The notes below the pieces were generated by a model. It ran no database searches. It was not told the origin of the DNA and worked only from the letters and a program-made list of their open reading frames with translations. A stretch of DNA of 7,443 nt from positions 1 through 7,443 of the forward strand of contig JAJXYI010000718.1 in the NCBI GenBank assembly GCA_021780625.1, written 5' to 3'. Position numbers and translations under genes: made by a program. This DNA comes from a bacterium (GTDB lineage Bacteria; Verrucomicrobiota; Verrucomicrobiae; Opitutales; Opitutaceae). Each line of letters opens with the position of its first letter. The first letter of the stretch is position 1. This document shows positions 1-6,799 of this stretch, piece after piece.

Positions 1-1767
1 GCGCGGCTTTTGCCGACGCGCCTCCTCGAAAACGCCGCGCAGCCCCTCGCCCTGCGTCCATTGGCTCAACTCCACGAGCTGCTCGAGCGAGGCGATCGCA
101 CCGAAGTACCACTGGAGGGTGTCGAGACAGAGGTGATGCTGGTCCGTCCAGCTCGCGAACGCATGATGGTGCCTCCAGGCCCCCTTCGGGGTCGGCGGCC
201 AAAGCTCGGACTCCGGAATCACCGCACGAATGACGTCGAGGTTGGCCGCGCCCGGCACGCCAAACTCTGGGTAGGCGTTGTATCGGGAGGACTGGAACAG
301 CTCCCACACCTCCCGTCCCGTCGTGGCGTCGCGGAAGATGTAGTGGCCGTGGGCCACGCCGTCCACCGGCGAGGTCGGCAGGAAGGGGGTGAGCGGGTCG
401 AGCTCCAGGCAGTTTCGATCAAGCGTCCGCAGCGCGAGCGACTGGTCGTCCATGCCCGACCACTTGTTGAACAATTCGTTACCCCCGCACCACAGCGCGA
501 TGCAGGGATGGTGCCGAAGGCGGCGCAGGATGAAACGCGACTCGCGGTCGGTGACGGCGAGGTAGTCCGGAGCGTCCGGATACGCGTTGCACGCGAGGGT
601 GAATTCCTGCCACACCAGCAGGCCGAGCTCGTCCGCGAGATCGAAGAACGTGTCCTTCATCACCGGCGCCCCGCCCCAGCAGCGGATGAGATTGAAGTGG
701 GAGTCGCGGGCCAGTCGCAGCAGCGGCTCGACCTCGGCGCGGCCCACCGCGCCGTAGAAAATGTCCGGAGCGACCCAATTGGCGCCCTTCGCGAAGATCC
801 GCCGGCCATTCACCTCGAGGGTGAACGGGGGCGTCGTCCGCGATTTGGGGAATTCCCCGCCCGCAGGCCTTTCCCATTGCCCCGGGGCCATCACGAGGCG
901 CACGCGCCGGATGCCCGTGCGCAGCCGCCGCTCGTCGCACACCCGGCCGGCCGCGTCCACGAGGCTGACCACATGCGTGTAGAGCGGCTGCCCGCCATGA
1001 TCGTGGGGCCACCAGAGTTCCGGCCTGTCTACCCGCCCCGAAAGCGCGATCCAGTCGGACTCGGCCGGCGCCTCTGCGGCGAAGGCGACCGAGCCGTCCG
1101 GCGCGAGCACTGTCCAAAGCATCCGGGCGCCCGGCGCACCCGCGAGTTCCGCCTCCACGCCCAGGCGCGCGGCGGAGAGGTCGTCAAGCAACGCGCCGAC
1201 CACGCCGATCGTCTCGAAACGAAGCGCGGGCAGGACTCGGAGCTGCGCCTGGTCGCACTGGCCCAGGGGAACCAGCCGCGGGTGAAAATCCCAGCCGTAG
1301 CTCACCGCGGGCTTGAAGGCGTGGTCGGCCTGCACGCGGTCGTCGGCCCGGCGGTTGGATTTTGGAACCGGCGCGATTCGTATCCGGATCTCCACTGCGC
1401 ATCCTCCAAAGGCAGTGAGATCCGCCGTCACCGGCGAGTACAGTCCCTCGTGATCCGCGGCCAGCCGCCCGTCCACGAACACCTCGCACCGGTAATCGAC
1501 GCCCGTCGCCACGAAACGGACGACCCCGCCGGGCTCGGAAATGGGCACCTGGAGCACGGCGCGATAGGTCCACCACACGTCCTCCATCCAGCGATAGGCC
1601 TCTGAATTTTCGCCTGCCGTGTGCGGAGGCCAGCCTTCCGCACGCGCCCAATCGAGCTGCACGGCGCCCGGCACCGAGGCGAGAATCCAGCGCCCGGGCG
1701 CGTCATCGCGGGTCTTGGAAAAACCGAGTTGCCAGTCGATGGGAGGGGAAACGCGCGCGTTTTTCAC
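1..1767 (-). CDS. Glycoside hydrolase family 2, beta-mannosidase type (3' end cut by window edge)
   Basis: Retaining exo-glycosidase predicted to release terminal beta-linked sugar, most likely mannose, from oligosaccharides. The frame is open for 589 codons from a GTG at 1767 to the window edge; related enzymes are usually about 800-850 residues, so the C-terminal part is missing. The N-terminal jelly-roll domain contains W-x-L-A-S-V-P-G at 27-34. The catalytic barrel carries KGANWVAPD (327-335), IRCWGG (361-366), the acid/base motif CGGNE with Glu431, and the likely nucleophile in PEFG with Glu501. The last residues lead up to where the family's G-x-x-x-W-Q-x-N-D motif would follow. No signal peptide is visible, so the enzyme is probably cytoplasmic and acts on imported oligosaccharide. 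GTG 1767 is the best start: no ATG lies in frame between it and the kinase stop, and the family's N-terminus fits. There is no clear Shine-Dalgarno. It lies 45 bp after the kinase gene, so co-transcription is likely. Substrate is inferred from family; another beta-glycosidase specificity within GH2 is possible. Confidence 0.88.
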   Translation of the reverse strand, partial: MKNARVSPPIDWQLGFSKTRDDAPGRWILASVPGAVQLDWARAEGWPPHTAGENSEAYRWMEDVWWTYRAVLQVPISEPGGVVRFVATGVDYRCEVFVDGRLAADHEGLYSPVTADLTAFGGCAVEIRIRIAPVPKSNRRADDRVQADHAFKPAVSYGWDFHPRLVPLGQCDQAQLRVLPALRFETIGVVGALLDDLSAARLGVEAELAGAPGARMLWTVLAPDGSVAFAAEAPAESDWIALSGRVDRPELWWPHDHGGQPLYTHVVSLVDAAGRVCDERRLRTGIRRVRLVMAPGQWERPAGGEFPKSRTTPPFTLEVNGRRIFAKGANWVAPDIFYGAVGRAEVEPLLRLARDSHFNLIRCWGGAPVMKDTFFDLADELGLLVWQEFTLACNAYPDAPDYLAVTDRESRFILRRLRHHPCIALWCGGNELFNKWSGMDDQSLALRTLDRNCLELDPLTPFLPTSPVDGVAHGHYIFRDATTGREVWELFQSSRYNAYPEFGVPGAANLDVIRAVIPESELWPPTPKGAWRHHHAFASWTDQHHLCLDTLQWYFGAIASLEQLVELSQWTQGEGLRGVFEEARRQKPR

Positions 1768-1772
1768 GGGGA

Positions 1773-1787
1773 TGCGCAGTGTGCGCA
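1773..1787 (-). other. Small inverted repeat just before the glycosidase start
   Basis: Two copies of the self-complementary hexamer TGCGCA are separated by 3 nt, so the RNA could form a 6-bp hairpin. It ends 5 nt before the GTG start of the glycosidase, in the 45-nt gap after the kinase stop, where a ribosome binding site would normally lie. It might limit access to the start codon or be chance in GC-rich DNA. It is too short and lacks the T-run expected of a terminator. Confidence 0.25.
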
Positions 1788-1812
1788 GGCCACCGCATCG
1801 ACGGAAGCCGAA

Positions 1813-3228
1813 TCAGGCCGGAGCGCGGAACGGTAGCGTGAGCACGAAGCGGGCTCCGCCGCCGGGCTGCGCGTCGTCCACCGCCACGGTGCCGCCGTGC
1901 GCCTCGGCGATGGCCTTGACCAGGCTCAGGCCCAACCCCAATCCGCGCTGCGAGCGCGAGGCATCCCCCCGATAGAGGCGCCGCCAGATCTTGTCGCGTT
2001 CCTCGACGGGCACACCAGGTCCGCTGTCGGTCACTTCGACCTCGCAGCGCTCCTCGAGTGTCCGCGCGGCCACCCGCACACGTCCGCCCTCAGGGGTGTA
2101 CTTGAGCGCGTTGTCCACCAGGTTCGCCACCGCCTGGCTCAGCCGCATCGAATCGGCCTCCACTTGGACGGGGGAGGGGCAGTCGAGCTCCAGGGAGATC
2201 CTCTTCTCCTCCGCCACCTCCCGGTAAAGGTCGGCCACGTCCGCCACGAGATGACCGACGTCGACCGTCGTGCGCGTGAGTGGAAGCGTGCCGGTCTCGG
2301 CGGCGGAGACATCCAGGAGCGACTCAAGCAGGCGCAGCACGCGCTCCGACTCCTCGACGCAGTCGGCGAGGGCCTCGCGCGCCTCCGAGGGGTTGCCCTC
2401 GTTGCGCAGCGCGAGCTCGGCGGTGCCTCGCAGCCGCGTGAGCGGCGTGCGCAGGTCGTGCGCCAGATTGTCGAGCGTCTCGCGCTGCGCGCCGATCAGC
2501 GCGGCGTTCTTCGAAAGGATTGTGTTGAACTGCCGGACCAGGTCGGAGAGCTCGCCGCCGCGGGACGGCTCGGGCACCCGCGCGAACAGGTCGCCGGTGG
2601 CGACGATGCGGCGCGCCGTCTCGTTGACCTGGCGCAGGGGCCGGGTGACGCGCCAGGCGAGCAGCACGCCCGTAACCGCCGCAAGGCCCAATGCGATGGC
2701 GCCGATCGAAAGGAACGACTTGCGCAGCGGCGCGAGCAGCGCCGCACGATTGTCTGTGCTGCGCGCCACCTGGAGCACGCGCCCGTCGTAAAGCGGGCGC
2801 GTCGCCACCGTGAAATCCTGCTGCGCGTCGCGCGGGATGCGCACGAACTTCACATACTGGCGAAACTGGAAGTTTTTGGGCGCTCCTGGAATGGGAATGT
2901 TCTTCACCTGGGTCTCGATCCAGTCCGGCGGGACGCGCGCGAAGACGGTGTCGCCGTCGGCGCCGAGCACGCGCACGAACAGGGAGCTGACCGCCGGGCT
3001 CGTATCGGCCGCGGCCATGCTCGCCCGCAGCGCGGCGGGGCCTCCCTGCTGGTAGAGCGCCGCGTATTCATTGGCCCACGACTCGACGGCCGCCCGCTCG
3101 CGGCGGTCCAGCGCGTTGGCGAGGGACCAGTAGAGCAGGCCGAACACGACCGCACCCACCAGGGCGAAGACGACCGCGTACAGCACGCCCAGCCTGACCG
3201 CCAAAGACCTGGGAACCCGGTCAATCAT
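1813..3228 (-). CDS. Two-component sensor histidine kinase, HAMP type
   Basis: Inner-membrane sensor kinase, 471 residues, that should autophosphorylate on His and pass the phosphate to the adjacent regulator. Layout: membrane segment about 11-35; periplasmic sensor about 36-170; second membrane segment about 171-193; HAMP about 194-245. The DHp helix has the H-box LAHDLRTPL with His257. The catalytic ATPase domain has the N-box VANLVDNALKYTPEGG (Asn369, Asn373), the G1 box DSGPG (401-405) and the G2 box GLGLGLSLV (429-437). All catalytic motifs are intact. ATG 3228 is preferred over upstream in-frame codons because GGAGGA lies just before it and the first membrane helix follows at once. It overlaps the regulator stop by 8 nt, which indicates translational coupling. 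Overall layout resembles CusS/CopS-type kinases, but the sensor region contains no Cys or His and one Met, so metal sensing is doubtful and the signal is unknown. Confidence 0.95.
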   Translation of the reverse strand: MIDRVPRSLAVRLGVLYAVVFALVGAVVFGLLYWSLANALDRRERAAVESWANEYAALYQQGGPAALRASMAAADTSPAVSSLFVRVLGADGDTVFARVPPDWIETQVKNIPIPGAPKNFQFRQYVKFVRIPRDAQQDFTVATRPLYDGRVLQVARSTDNRAALLAPLRKSFLSIGAIALGLAAVTGVLLAWRVTRPLRQVNETARRIVATGDLFARVPEPSRGGELSDLVRQFNTILSKNAALIGAQRETLDNLAHDLRTPLTRLRGTAELALRNEGNPSEAREALADCVEESERVLRLLESLLDVSAAETGTLPLTRTTVDVGHLVADVADLYREVAEEKRISLELDCPSPVQVEADSMRLSQAVANLVDNALKYTPEGGRVRVAARTLEERCEVEVTDSGPGVPVEERDKIWRRLYRGDASRSQRGLGLGLSLVKAIAEAHGGTVAVDDAQPGGGARFVLTLPFRAPA

Positions 3229-3892
3229 GCTTCCTCCACAGATACCCCACGCCGCGCACCGTCTCCAGGCGCGTCTTGTCGGGGTCGACCTTGGAACGCA
3301 GCCGGTGGACGACCACGTCGACCACGTTGGTCTGCGGGTCGAAGCTGTAGTCCCAGACATGCTCCAGGATCATGGTCTTGGTGACGGGCCGGCCGGCGTT
3401 GCGCAGAAGAAAGGCGAGCAGTGTGAATTCCCTGGGCTGGAGTTCGATGCGCTCGCCGGCCCGGGTCACCTCCCTGGAGACCATGTCGATCGTGACATCC
3501 CCGACCGCAAATCGGGTCGCCTCGGGAGTCTGCGTCGCCCGGCGAATGAGGGCCTGGACACGCGCGAGCAACTCCGAGAAGGCAAAGGGCTTGGTGAGGT
3601 AGTCGTCGCCGCCGGCCTGCAGTCCCTTCACACGGTCGTCGACGCTGGCCTTCGCGCTGAGAAACAACACGGGCGTGGTCCGGCGCGAGGCGCGGATACG
3701 GCGCACCAGACTGATCCCGTCGAGCCTCGGCAGCATGATGTCGACGACGGCCGCGTCGTAATCGGTGGTGCCGGCGAGCACGAGACCGGCCTCCCCGTCG
3801 GGGGCGTGGTCGACGGCGAACCCAGCCTCCTTGAATCCGCGGACTATGAAGGAGGCGATCTTGGCGTCGTCTTCGACTACGAGGATGCGCAT
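3221..3892 (-). CDS. OmpR-family response regulator (receiver plus winged helix)
   Basis: Cytoplasmic DNA-binding transcription regulator of 223 residues, switched by phosphorylation from the kinase encoded next. The receiver domain has the acidic pair Asp8-Asp9, the phospho-acceptor Asp51 in VVDIMLP, Ser79 in FLSAK, and Lys101 in the LTKPF motif. The C-terminal winged helix spans about 128-221, with LQPREFTLL (151-159) and the recognition-helix region VDVVVHRLRSKVD (191-203), ending RGVGYLW. The FLSAK-x-SVDDRVKGL stretch resembles the CusR/CopR/CzcR group, the so-called heavy-metal regulators; that is resemblance, not proof of the signal. ATG 3892 gives the canonical MRILVVEDD start. The frame extends upstream to a GTG at 3916, but those eight residues match nothing typical and neither start has a good Shine-Dalgarno. 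The gene overlaps the kinase by 8 nt. Its target sites are not known; the repeat upstream and the dyad at 5715-5728 are candidates. Confidence 0.95.
   Translation of the reverse strand: MRILVVEDDAKIASFIVRGFKEAGFAVDHAPDGEAGLVLAGTTDYDAAVVDIMLPRLDGISLVRRIRASRRTTPVLFLSAKASVDDRVKGLQAGGDDYLTKPFAFSELLARVQALIRRATQTPEATRFAVGDVTIDMVSREVTRAGERIELQPREFTLLAFLLRNAGRPVTKTMILEHVWDYSFDPQTNVVDVVVHRLRSKVDPDKTRLETVRGVGYLWRKHD
3232..3237 (-). promoter_or_regulatory. Ribosome binding site of the histidine kinase
   Basis: GGAGGA on the minus strand lies 3 nt before ATG 3228, inside the last codons of the response regulator. It is the only strong Shine-Dalgarno sequence in front of a gene here, and it decides the kinase start against the longer open frame reaching 3360. 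Confidence 0.75.
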
Positions 3893-4022
3893 GGAAAAGA
3901 GGAATTGAAGAGGCACCGAACCGGCCGCCGGATCGGCGGAGTGCCGGGCGGCGCCCGCTAGGTTCTACGACTGCCGGGCCCGGTACAAAGCACAAAAGCA
4001 AACCGAAGGGCCGGAGACGGAA
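3893..4022. other. GC-rich leader upstream of the response regulator
   Basis: This is non-coding sequence before the regulator start. It holds several short self-complementary blocks: CCGCCG-GAT-CGGCGG (3925-3939), GGGC-GGC-GCCC (3946-3956) and the palindrome CCGGGCCCGG (3974-3983). The 7-mer GCCGGGC occurs twice, 30 bp apart (3943 and 3973). The leader could be structured in RNA, but such blocks are common at this GC content. I find no convincing promoter or riboswitch. Confidence 0.3.
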
Positions 4023-4051
4023 CGGGCGCAGGCAACCTTTGCCTGCGCCCG
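4023..4051 (-). terminator. Strong 13-bp hairpin after the protease gene, probable terminator or mRNA 3' stem
   Basis: Perfect inverted repeat: the arms are CGGGCGCAGGCAA (4023-4035) and TTGCCTGCGCCCG (4039-4051), with a 3-nt loop. It lies 65 bp after the protease stop, where a terminator would be expected. It lacks a T-run: the minus strand continues GTTCCGTC. Thus it is not a textbook intrinsic terminator. It may instead be a Rho-linked or 3'-protective stem, or part of the leader of the regulator transcript. Confidence 0.5.
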
Positions 4052-4072
4052 ACACCGTAATATACCCCAATC

Positions 4073-4117
4073 TGACCTGATCTAACCTAACCTAGCCTAA
4101 CCTAACCAAACCCAACT
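4073..4117 (-). repeat. Degenerate pentamer tandem repeat, TTAGG type on the minus strand
   Basis: About nine 5-bp units run without a gap. On the plus strand four are exact TAACC (4083, 4088, 4098, 4103); TGACC (4073), TAGCC (4093) and AAACC (4108) have one change; TGATC (4078) and CAACT (4113) have more. The array reaches into the protease stop codon (4116-4118) and ends shortly before the hairpin. In the protease mRNA sense it reads as GG pairs spaced by about three U/A-rich bases. The function is unknown. Confidence 0.8.
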
Positions 4118-5666
4118 AAGGGGAGGGCGTGCCGGACTCATCCACGACCGCGTAGATGATGCCGCCACGGGACCAGAGCTTCACGAGCGTCTTCTTGGTC
4201 GTCGCGTGCTCGGTGAGCTTCACCGCCTCGTCCGCGTCGTGAACAGGGTGGTGGTTGATCTCGAGAATGATGTCGCCGGGTTTCAGGCCTGCGCGGGCCG
4301 AGGCGGAATCCTGGGCGACGTCGGTGATGACTGCGCCGCGGATGCGGAAGGGAACGTTGAGCTCGCGGCGGGTCGCGGGATCGAGGTCGGCCACGGCGAC
4401 GCCGTTGAGCACGCCCTGGTCGTTGTTCGAGAGGGCGCCGGAATTGTCATCCGAACTGCCATTGGCGCGGGCCATGATCTCGCCGTAATCGGCGGGCATC
4501 TTGCCGACCGTGGCGTTGATCGTCATCGGCTTGCCGTTGCGTTCGACCTTCAGCGAGACCTTCGAGTCGGGCGCCATCTGGGCGACCTTCAGGCTGATGT
4601 CGGACGACTCCTTGATCTTCCTGCCGTTCATCTCGACGATGACGTCGCCGGACTGCAGGCCGGCCTTGTCGGCGGGGCCGCCGGGGCGCACGTCGGTGAC
4701 GATCGCGCCGGTGGTCGTGCTCTTCAGCTCGAAGGATTCGGCCAGCGAGGGCGTGAGATTCTGGATGGTGACGCCCAGGAAGCCGCGGATAACCTTGCCA
4801 TGCTGCACGATGCTGTCGACCACGCTGCGGACAAGGTCGGACGGGATTGCGAGGCCCACGCCCTGGAAGCCGCCGGAGCGCGTGAGGATCGCGGTGTTGA
4901 TGCCGACCAGGCGCCCCTGCACGTCGACCAGCGCGCCGCCGGAATTGCCGGGGTTGATCGCCGCGTCGGTCTGGAGGAAATCCTCATAGGCCAGGCCCAG
5001 ACCGGGCCGGCGGCCCTTGGCGCTGATGATGCCCGACGTCACCGTTTCTCCGATACCAAAGGGATTCCCGATGGCGAGCACCCGGTCTCCGACCTCTGCC
5101 TTGCTGCTTTCCGCGAAGGTGATCGCGGGCAGGTCGCTGGCGTCGACCTTGATGACCGCGAGATCGGTCTGCGGATCACGTCCGATGATCTTCGCGTGCA
5201 ATTCGCGGCCGTCGTTCAGGGTGACCGTCACGCGGTCGGCCCCCTTCACAACATGGTTGTTGGTCACGATGTAACCGTCGCTGCTGATGATGACGCCGGA
5301 GCCGAGGCCGACCTCGGGAGCCTGGCGCATCTGCGGGAGTTCGCCGCCAAAAAATTGGCGGAAGAAGGGATTATCGAGGCCGTAGCCCTGACCGGGGGTC
5401 ATCGTGATCGTGCGGGCCTTGATCTCGGTGACGATCTTGACGACGGACGGCGAGACGGCCTTGGCGACCTTGGCGTAGCTCGCGGGCTCGAGGGCGGCGC
5501 GATCCACGGGCGTGGAGTCGAGTTTGACGACGGGAGGCTTTTTCAGGAGCGCCTCACCGCCCGTGATTGCAAGGGACGTGGCAACGGCACCGGCGAGCGC
5601 CAGCACCGCGACGGCGACCGCGCGGCGGTGGCGGAAGGGAAATGTTCTGATGATATTCGCGTTCAT
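4116..5666 (-). CDS. htrA: Do/HtrA-family periplasmic serine protease (DegP/DegQ type)
   Basis: Envelope quality-control protease and chaperone, 516 residues, slightly longer than typical DegP/DegQ. The N-terminus has basic FRHRR (11-15) then a hydrophobic stretch (16-34), a signal peptide or membrane anchor. The trypsin-like domain carries the triad His138 (TNNHVV), Asp168 (DPQTDLAVIK) and Ser242 (GNSGGAL). The loop with NPFFRQFFGG (99-108) is the family's LA-loop region. PDZ1 lies at about 295-390, starting RGFLGV, and PDZ2 at about 415-505 with AGLKPGDIILEIN; between them is a polar Asn/Ser/Asp-rich linker (402-416). All key residues are present, so it should be active. ATG 5666 is preferred because it starts directly before the signal; the open frame extends to a GTG at 5687 without a better ribosome site. 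It lies upstream of, and in the same direction as, the regulator and kinase genes, separated by 223 bp with a hairpin. DegP against DegQ cannot be settled from sequence alone. Confidence 0.96.
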   Translation of the reverse strand: MNANIIRTFPFRHRRAVAVAVLALAGAVATSLAITGGEALLKKPPVVKLDSTPVDRAALEPASYAKVAKAVSPSVVKIVTEIKARTITMTPGQGYGLDNPFFRQFFGGELPQMRQAPEVGLGSGVIISSDGYIVTNNHVVKGADRVTVTLNDGRELHAKIIGRDPQTDLAVIKVDASDLPAITFAESSKAEVGDRVLAIGNPFGIGETVTSGIISAKGRRPGLGLAYEDFLQTDAAINPGNSGGALVDVQGRLVGINTAILTRSGGFQGVGLAIPSDLVRSVVDSIVQHGKVIRGFLGVTIQNLTPSLAESFELKSTTTGAIVTDVRPGGPADKAGLQSGDVIVEMNGRKIKESSDISLKVAQMAPDSKVSLKVERNGKPMTINATVGKMPADYGEIMARANGSSDDNSGALSNNDQGVLNGVAVADLDPATRRELNVPFRIRGAVITDVAQDSASARAGLKPGDIILEINHHPVHDADEAVKLTEHATTKKTLVKLWSRGGIIYAVVDESGTPSP

Positions 5667-5812
5667 GACGGTGACATCATCGCACACGGATCTGTCTGGG
5701 GCCTTTCTGCAGGATTACATTTTTGTAAGAGTGAGAAGGCCCGGGCGGTCCTCCGGCATTGATTCAGGAGGCGCTTTTCACCAGCGTCTGCGCAGCCCAA
5801 TTTCCGCATTCC
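5667..5812. promoter_or_regulatory. Divergent intergenic region between protease and binding-protein genes
   Basis: These 146 bp must hold the promoters of both outward-facing genes. The AT-rich core at 5714-5730 stands out against GC-rich flanks. An AGGAGG at 5766-5771 lies 41 bp before the ATG at 5813 and has no start codon at a usable distance, so it looks like an orphan. I cannot place -35/-10 boxes with confidence on either strand. Confidence 0.5.
5715..5728. promoter_or_regulatory. TTACA-N4-TGTAA dyad, candidate operator
   Basis: Perfect 5-bp inverted repeat with a TTTT spacer in the only AT-rich part of the divergent region, 48 bp from the protease start and 84 bp from the binding-protein start. 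Its form resembles the TTACA/TGTAA half-sites described for some copper-type OmpR regulators. Whether the regulator encoded at 3221-3892 binds it is inference. Confidence 0.4.
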
Positions 5813-6799
5813 ATGAAACGTCGCGCACGCCTGTGTCTGTTCCTCGCCGCCTTGCTGGCCTTCATCACCGGAGCCCGGGCGGCCGCCATACAGCCCGCGG
5901 TCGTCTATGACTTCGGGGGCAAGTACGACCGATCCTTCAACCAGTCCGCGAGCGAGGGCATGGAGCGCTTCAAGAAGGAGACGGGCATCTCCTATCGCGA
6001 GTTCGAGATCACCAACGCCGCCCAGCGCGAGCAGGCGATGGAGCACCTCGCCCGGCACGGCGCCACGCTCATCATAGCGGTCGGCTTCACCCAGGCCTCC
6101 GCGGTCGAACGCGTCGCGCGCCGCCATCCAAACGTGAAGTTCACGCTCATCGACGCCGTAGTCGACCTGCCCAATGTCCAATCCATCGTCTTCCGCGAGC
6201 AGGAATCCTCCTTCCTGTGCGGCATGCTCGCCGCCATGGCCTCCAAGACCGGAAAGGTGGGCTTCATCGGAGGCATGGACATCCCGCTCATTCGCAAATT
6301 CGCGATGGGGTATGCGGCGGGCGTTCACTACGTCAACCCGAAGGACCAGGTCTTTGAAAACATGATCGGCACGACGCCGGCGGCCTGGGGAGACCCGACG
6401 CGCGGCGCGGACCTTGCGAAAAGCCAGTTCGGCCGCGGCGCCGACGTCGTCTTCCACGCGGCCGGCGCGAGCGGCCTGGGCGTGCTGCAGGCCGCCCAGG
6501 ACGCGGGCCTGCTGGGCATCGGCTGCGACAGCAACCAGGATTACCTTCACCCCGGCCACGTGCTCACCTCGGCGATCAAGCGGGTGGACGTCGCCGTGTA
6601 TCGGTCGTGCATGGACGCGCTGAAGGGCGACTGGAAGGCCGGGCACGAGGTGCTCGGGCTGAAGGAGGGCGGCGTGGACTTCTCCCTCGACAAGGACAAC
6701 CGCGCCCTGATCACCCCGGCCATGCTCAAGCGTGTCGAGCAGGCGCGGGCCGACATCATCGCGGGCCGCCTCAAGGTTCCCGAATACCCGGGCTCGTGA
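5813..6799 (+). CDS. BMP/PnrA-family periplasmic substrate-binding protein of an ABC transporter
   Basis: Solute-binding protein of 328 residues, of the Bmp/PnrA (TmpC) family; characterised members bind purine nucleosides. It has a signal peptide: MKRRAR, then a hydrophobic core (about 7-19), with likely cleavage after ARA (21-23). There is no lipobox cysteine near the cleavage site, so it should be free in the periplasm, unlike the lipoprotein members of Gram-positives and spirochaetes. Family landmarks are YDRSFNQSASEG (38-49), FLCGMLAAMASKTGKVGFIG (134-153), IRKFAMGYAAG (160-170), FHAAGASGLGVLQAA (214-228) and GCDSNQDYLHPG (237-248). The last of these more often has Val where Cys238 stands. 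Start ATG 5813 is chosen because it opens directly into the signal peptide; the frame extends to a TTG at 5759 but that extension is not signal-like. No Shine-Dalgarno is close. It overlaps the ATPase gene by 4 nt. The exact ligand, nucleoside or another small molecule, is inferred from family. Confidence 0.93.
   Translation: MKRRARLCLFLAALLAFITGARAAAIQPAVVYDFGGKYDRSFNQSASEGMERFKKETGISYREFEITNAAQREQAMEHLARHGATLIIAVGFTQASAVERVARRHPNVKFTLIDAVVDLPNVQSIVFREQESSFLCGMLAAMASKTGKVGFIGGMDIPLIRKFAMGYAAGVHYVNPKDQVFENMIGTTPAAWGDPTRGADLAKSQFGRGADVVFHAAGASGLGVLQAAQDAGLLGIGCDSNQDYLHPGHVLTSAIKRVDVAVYRSCMDALKGDWKAGHEVLGLKEGGVDFSLDKDNRALITPAMLKRVEQARADIIAGRLKVPEYPGS

Noticed and set aside
10..1605. 531-codon plus-strand open frame opposite the glycosidase
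   Set aside because: It lies codon-in-register antisense to a clear GH2 gene; its Arg/Pro/His-rich product has no domain, and the openness comes from G/C third positions of the real gene.
1897..3384. 495-codon plus-strand open frame opposite the kinase
   Set aside because: It is an antisense shadow of a kinase with every catalytic motif intact; composition is Arg/His-rich with no recognisable domain.
3955..3995. Possible promoter TTGTAC / TAGAAC for the regulator
   Set aside because: The -35 match is only three of six bases and the spacing is 15 bp, so I cannot support it.
3225..4070. 281-codon minus-strand frame over the regulator and its leader
   Set aside because: It is out of frame with the regulator, Arg-rich and lacks motifs; the regulator frame is unmistakable.
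4073..4117. TTAGG repeat as a true telomere or CRISPR
   Set aside because: It is only about 45 bp, degenerate, internal to a normal gene cluster, and has no spacers; the likeness to arthropod telomere repeats is superficial.
4206..5762. 518-codon plus-strand open frame opposite the protease
   Set aside because: It is an antisense shadow; the Do protease on the other strand has its full triad and both PDZ domains.
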